Positions 7,497-8,701 of a stretch of 8,701 nt of DNA are shown piece by piece. Position 1 is the stretch's first letter. Every line of letters begins with the position of its first letter. The position numbers were made by a program, and so were the translations under genes. The notes beneath the pieces were generated by a model that was not told the origin of the DNA, did not search any database, and was given only the letters and a program-made list of their open reading frames with translations. The stretch comes from Gammaproteobacteria bacterium (GTDB lineage: Bacteria; Bacillota_I; Bacilli_A; Izemoplasmatales; UBA1188), in contig JAILNJ010000094.1 in NCBI GenBank assembly GCA_024691665.1, positions 1-8,701 on the forward strand, read 5' to 3'.

Positions 7497-8700
7497 AAGC
7501 TAATGCTCCAAAGAGCATTGAATAATAAATATCTCTTAATTCAGTAAATTCTTTTTGATAATCACTAGATTCTTTAGCTAAATAGTTAAGCATGATGTAA
7601 TTAGAATGATATGAATTAGAGCCATCTAACATTGTACTGATATATGATTCAAAGTATAAACTGAATGCATCATCGAGTTCAGATGGAATAGTTGGATAGT
7701 TGAATCCAGCATTCTTTTCTGGGTTATCTGTATCACCAAAGATATTAGTATATACAGTTCTTAAAATATAAATAGCGATTTGAGCATCAGTAACTGCATC
7801 ATTTTCATTCTTTAGATATTCTGAATAGTTACTATTGTCATCAGTATATTTGAATGTAGGTTTGTTGTAGTTTGAACCAGCTGTTTCGAAGATTAAGTGC
7901 AAACCGAATTCAGTAGCTGTTAATTCATCAGCCATAGAATAACCGAGTAAGTCCTTATCAACTCTAACGAGTTTTTCATATACTTTGTTTACGCCTGTTC
8001 TGAATCTTTCAACATAGTTAGTTACGTTGAAGTTAGTTACTTCACCAAGTGATTCGTATTCAAGTTGTAAGCCAACTTTCTTATATTCTTTATAGTCACC
8101 GTCTTTAAGTGATGATTCATTGTATTCTTTAATGAATGTAGAAAGTGATGAAATGTTAGAAGAAGACCATTCAGAACTATTGTTGATATAGTCATATACT
8201 TTATCAAGGAGTCCATTAACTAATGCGCTCCATTGAGTAAGTGTAAGTGGAGTTTGTCCATCAGCTTGTTTTAAGTATTTATGGTTTCCATTTTCATCAA
8301 AGTCTTTTAAGAAATCATCATAATCATCTGGTGTTCCATCTTCATTTAAGTCTACATAGAATAATAGATGGAATACATTTGCACTGAAGTAATCATTGTA
8401 TAAATCTTTGAACTTATCACTACCGAATAAATATTTTTCAGTAGAGCCTTGTACAGTTGGATTAGTAGAGTTTAATGCATAATTTGATAATGCATGGAGA
8501 TATCCATTCTTGTTTTCGAATAAGTTTCCAACGATTTCATTGTATAAGAATACATTTCTCATTGTTGTTCTTTCGAATAAAAGAACCATATCATCGAAGC
8601 TTCTTGCACCATATGCATATAAGAATTCATTTACTGAATCATAGTAATCAATACCATATTGAGCATACATAGTCTTATAGTATTCATATGCATAGTTATA
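7495..8700 (-). CDS. Probable PrsA-like parvulin foldase, N-terminus beyond the window
   Basis: The frame stays open to the right edge of the window. The first ATG inside it (8668-8670) has no ribosome binding site and is preceded by in-frame Tyr-rich codons, so the gene is 5'-truncated here and any signal peptide is outside. Counting from that Met, residues 10-50 match the end of a SurA_N-like helical region (GARSFDDMVLLFERTTMR). Residues 98-262 look like a parvulin peptidyl-prolyl isomerase: strand VFHLLFYVD with H101, an inserted acidic loop, long helices, VERFRTGVNKVYEKL at the place of the conserved Phe-containing helix, and terminal strand EFGLHLIFE with H258, close to the family's FGYHIIKV. 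A helical C-terminal region (290-391) follows. Tyr is about 10% and no Cys is visible. It is paralogous to the downstream lipoprotein, 13 nt away. If exported, it would fold secreted proteins at the membrane surface. The homology is remote and by eye. Confidence 0.7.
   Translation of the reverse strand, partial: YNYAYEYYKTMYAQYGIDYYDSVNEFLYAYGARSFDDMVLLFERTTMRNVFLYNEIVGNLFENKNGYLHALSNYALNSTNPTVQGSTEKYLFGSDKFKDLYNDYFSANVFHLLFYVDLNEDGTPDDYDDFLKDFDENGNHKYLKQADGQTPLTLTQWSALVNGLLDKVYDYINNSSEWSSSNISSLSTFIKEYNESSLKDGDYKEYKKVGLQLEYESLGEVTNFNVTNYVERFRTGVNKVYEKLVRVDKDLLGYSMADELTATEFGLHLIFETAGSNYNKPTFKYTDDNSNYSEYLKNENDAVTDAQIAIYILRTVYTNIFGDTDNPEKNAGFNYPTIPSELDDAFSLYFESYISTMLDGSNSYHSNYIMLNYLAKESSDYQKEFTELRDIYYSMLFGALA
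7885..8379 (-). other. Parvulin-like region with both histidines kept
   Basis: Residues 98-262 counted from the Met at 8670 carry the two-histidine pattern of parvulins, H101 in the first strand and H258 in the last. The PPIase landmark 'E-F-G-x-H-hydrophobic' is near its C-terminus. The region is longer than a typical 90-100-residue parvulin, with an insertion after the first strand. Confidence 0.5.
8317..8352 (-). other. EF-hand-like loop DLNEDGTPDDYD
   Basis: Residues 107-118 give D, N, D, G, D and D at positions 1, 3, 5, 6, 9 and 12, which is a good fit to a calcium-binding loop of EF-hand or thrombospondin type-3 kind. It sits directly after the first parvulin-like strand. Calcium binding is inferred from the pattern alone. 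Confidence 0.45.
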
Positions 8701-8701
8701 A

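Noticed and set aside
8668..8670. ATG (minus strand) at 8670 as the true start of the partial foldase-like gene
   Set aside because: The frame continues upstream to the edge with ten more codons of the same Tyr-rich character. No ribosome binding site is present, and the SurA_N-like region would be cut in half.
8475..8672. 65-codon plus-strand open frame rich in His
   Set aside because: Antisense to the foldase-like gene; the His-rich composition is what antisense ATG/GTG-type codons produce.
1..8701. tRNA genes, CRISPR repeats, insertion sequences, riboswitches
   Set aside because: Coding genes fill the window and the only non-coding gap over 20 nt is the terminator region. I saw no cloverleaf, regularly spaced repeat, transposase or terminal inverted repeat.

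Overview
This is an AT-rich window packed with genes, with no intergenic stretch longer than about 70 bases. The translation style is that of a low-GC Firmicute or Mollicute-related Bacilli lineage: AGGAGG-type ribosome binding sites, overlapping or nearly abutting genes, and a lipoprotein signal with a Bacillota-like lipobox. All nine tryptophans in the visible proteins are encoded by TGG, and the six visible stop codons are TAA or TAG. I therefore read the standard bacterial code rather than the Mycoplasma code with UGA as Trp. The gene content (intracellular type I pullulanase, class II CCA enzyme, YhaM, Tyr-rich lipoproteins) would fit an uncultured gut Bacilli or Acholeplasma-like lineage. 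That placement is inference.

Plus strand, 1-4910: one tight transcription unit. It opens inside the 3' part of an unrecognised gene whose start lies before the window (2-787). Then come cca (790-1953; CCA-adding enzyme), pulA (1955-4000; type I pullulanase, GTG start) and a yhaM-family 3'-5' exoribonuclease (3990-4910). Junctions are +2 nt, +1 nt and an 11-nt overlap, so co-transcription and translational coupling are likely. The promoter is upstream of the window.

Middle, 4911-4976: a perfect 14-bp inverted repeat flanked by A-rich and T-rich runs. It can serve as a shared bidirectional terminator for the two convergent units.

Minus strand, 8701-4977: a second unit of two adjacent genes. 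The upstream one (7495-8700) runs off the right edge and lacks its N-terminus. It is followed after 13 nt, across a very strong Shine-Dalgarno that overlaps its stop codon, by an 834-residue lipoprotein gene (4977-7481). Reading the proteins against each other suggests that both are divergent PrsA/SurA-like extracytoplasmic foldases. They show a SurA_N-like helical region, a parvulin-like region with N- and C-terminal strands, and an Asp-rich EF-hand-like loop. The lipoprotein seems to hold two such modules and the partial protein at least one. The two parvulin histidines appear intact in the partial protein, half lost in the second lipoprotein module and absent in the first. As I recall, yhaM sits near prsA in Bacillus and Staphylococcus, which supports this remote-homology call.

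Together the window holds RNA 3'-end metabolism (CCA addition, 3'-5' exonuclease) and alpha-glucan debranching in the cytoplasm, convergent with a surface protein-folding locus. No mobile element, CRISPR array, tRNA or rRNA is visible. The most noteworthy material is the tandem, apparently decaying foldase pair.
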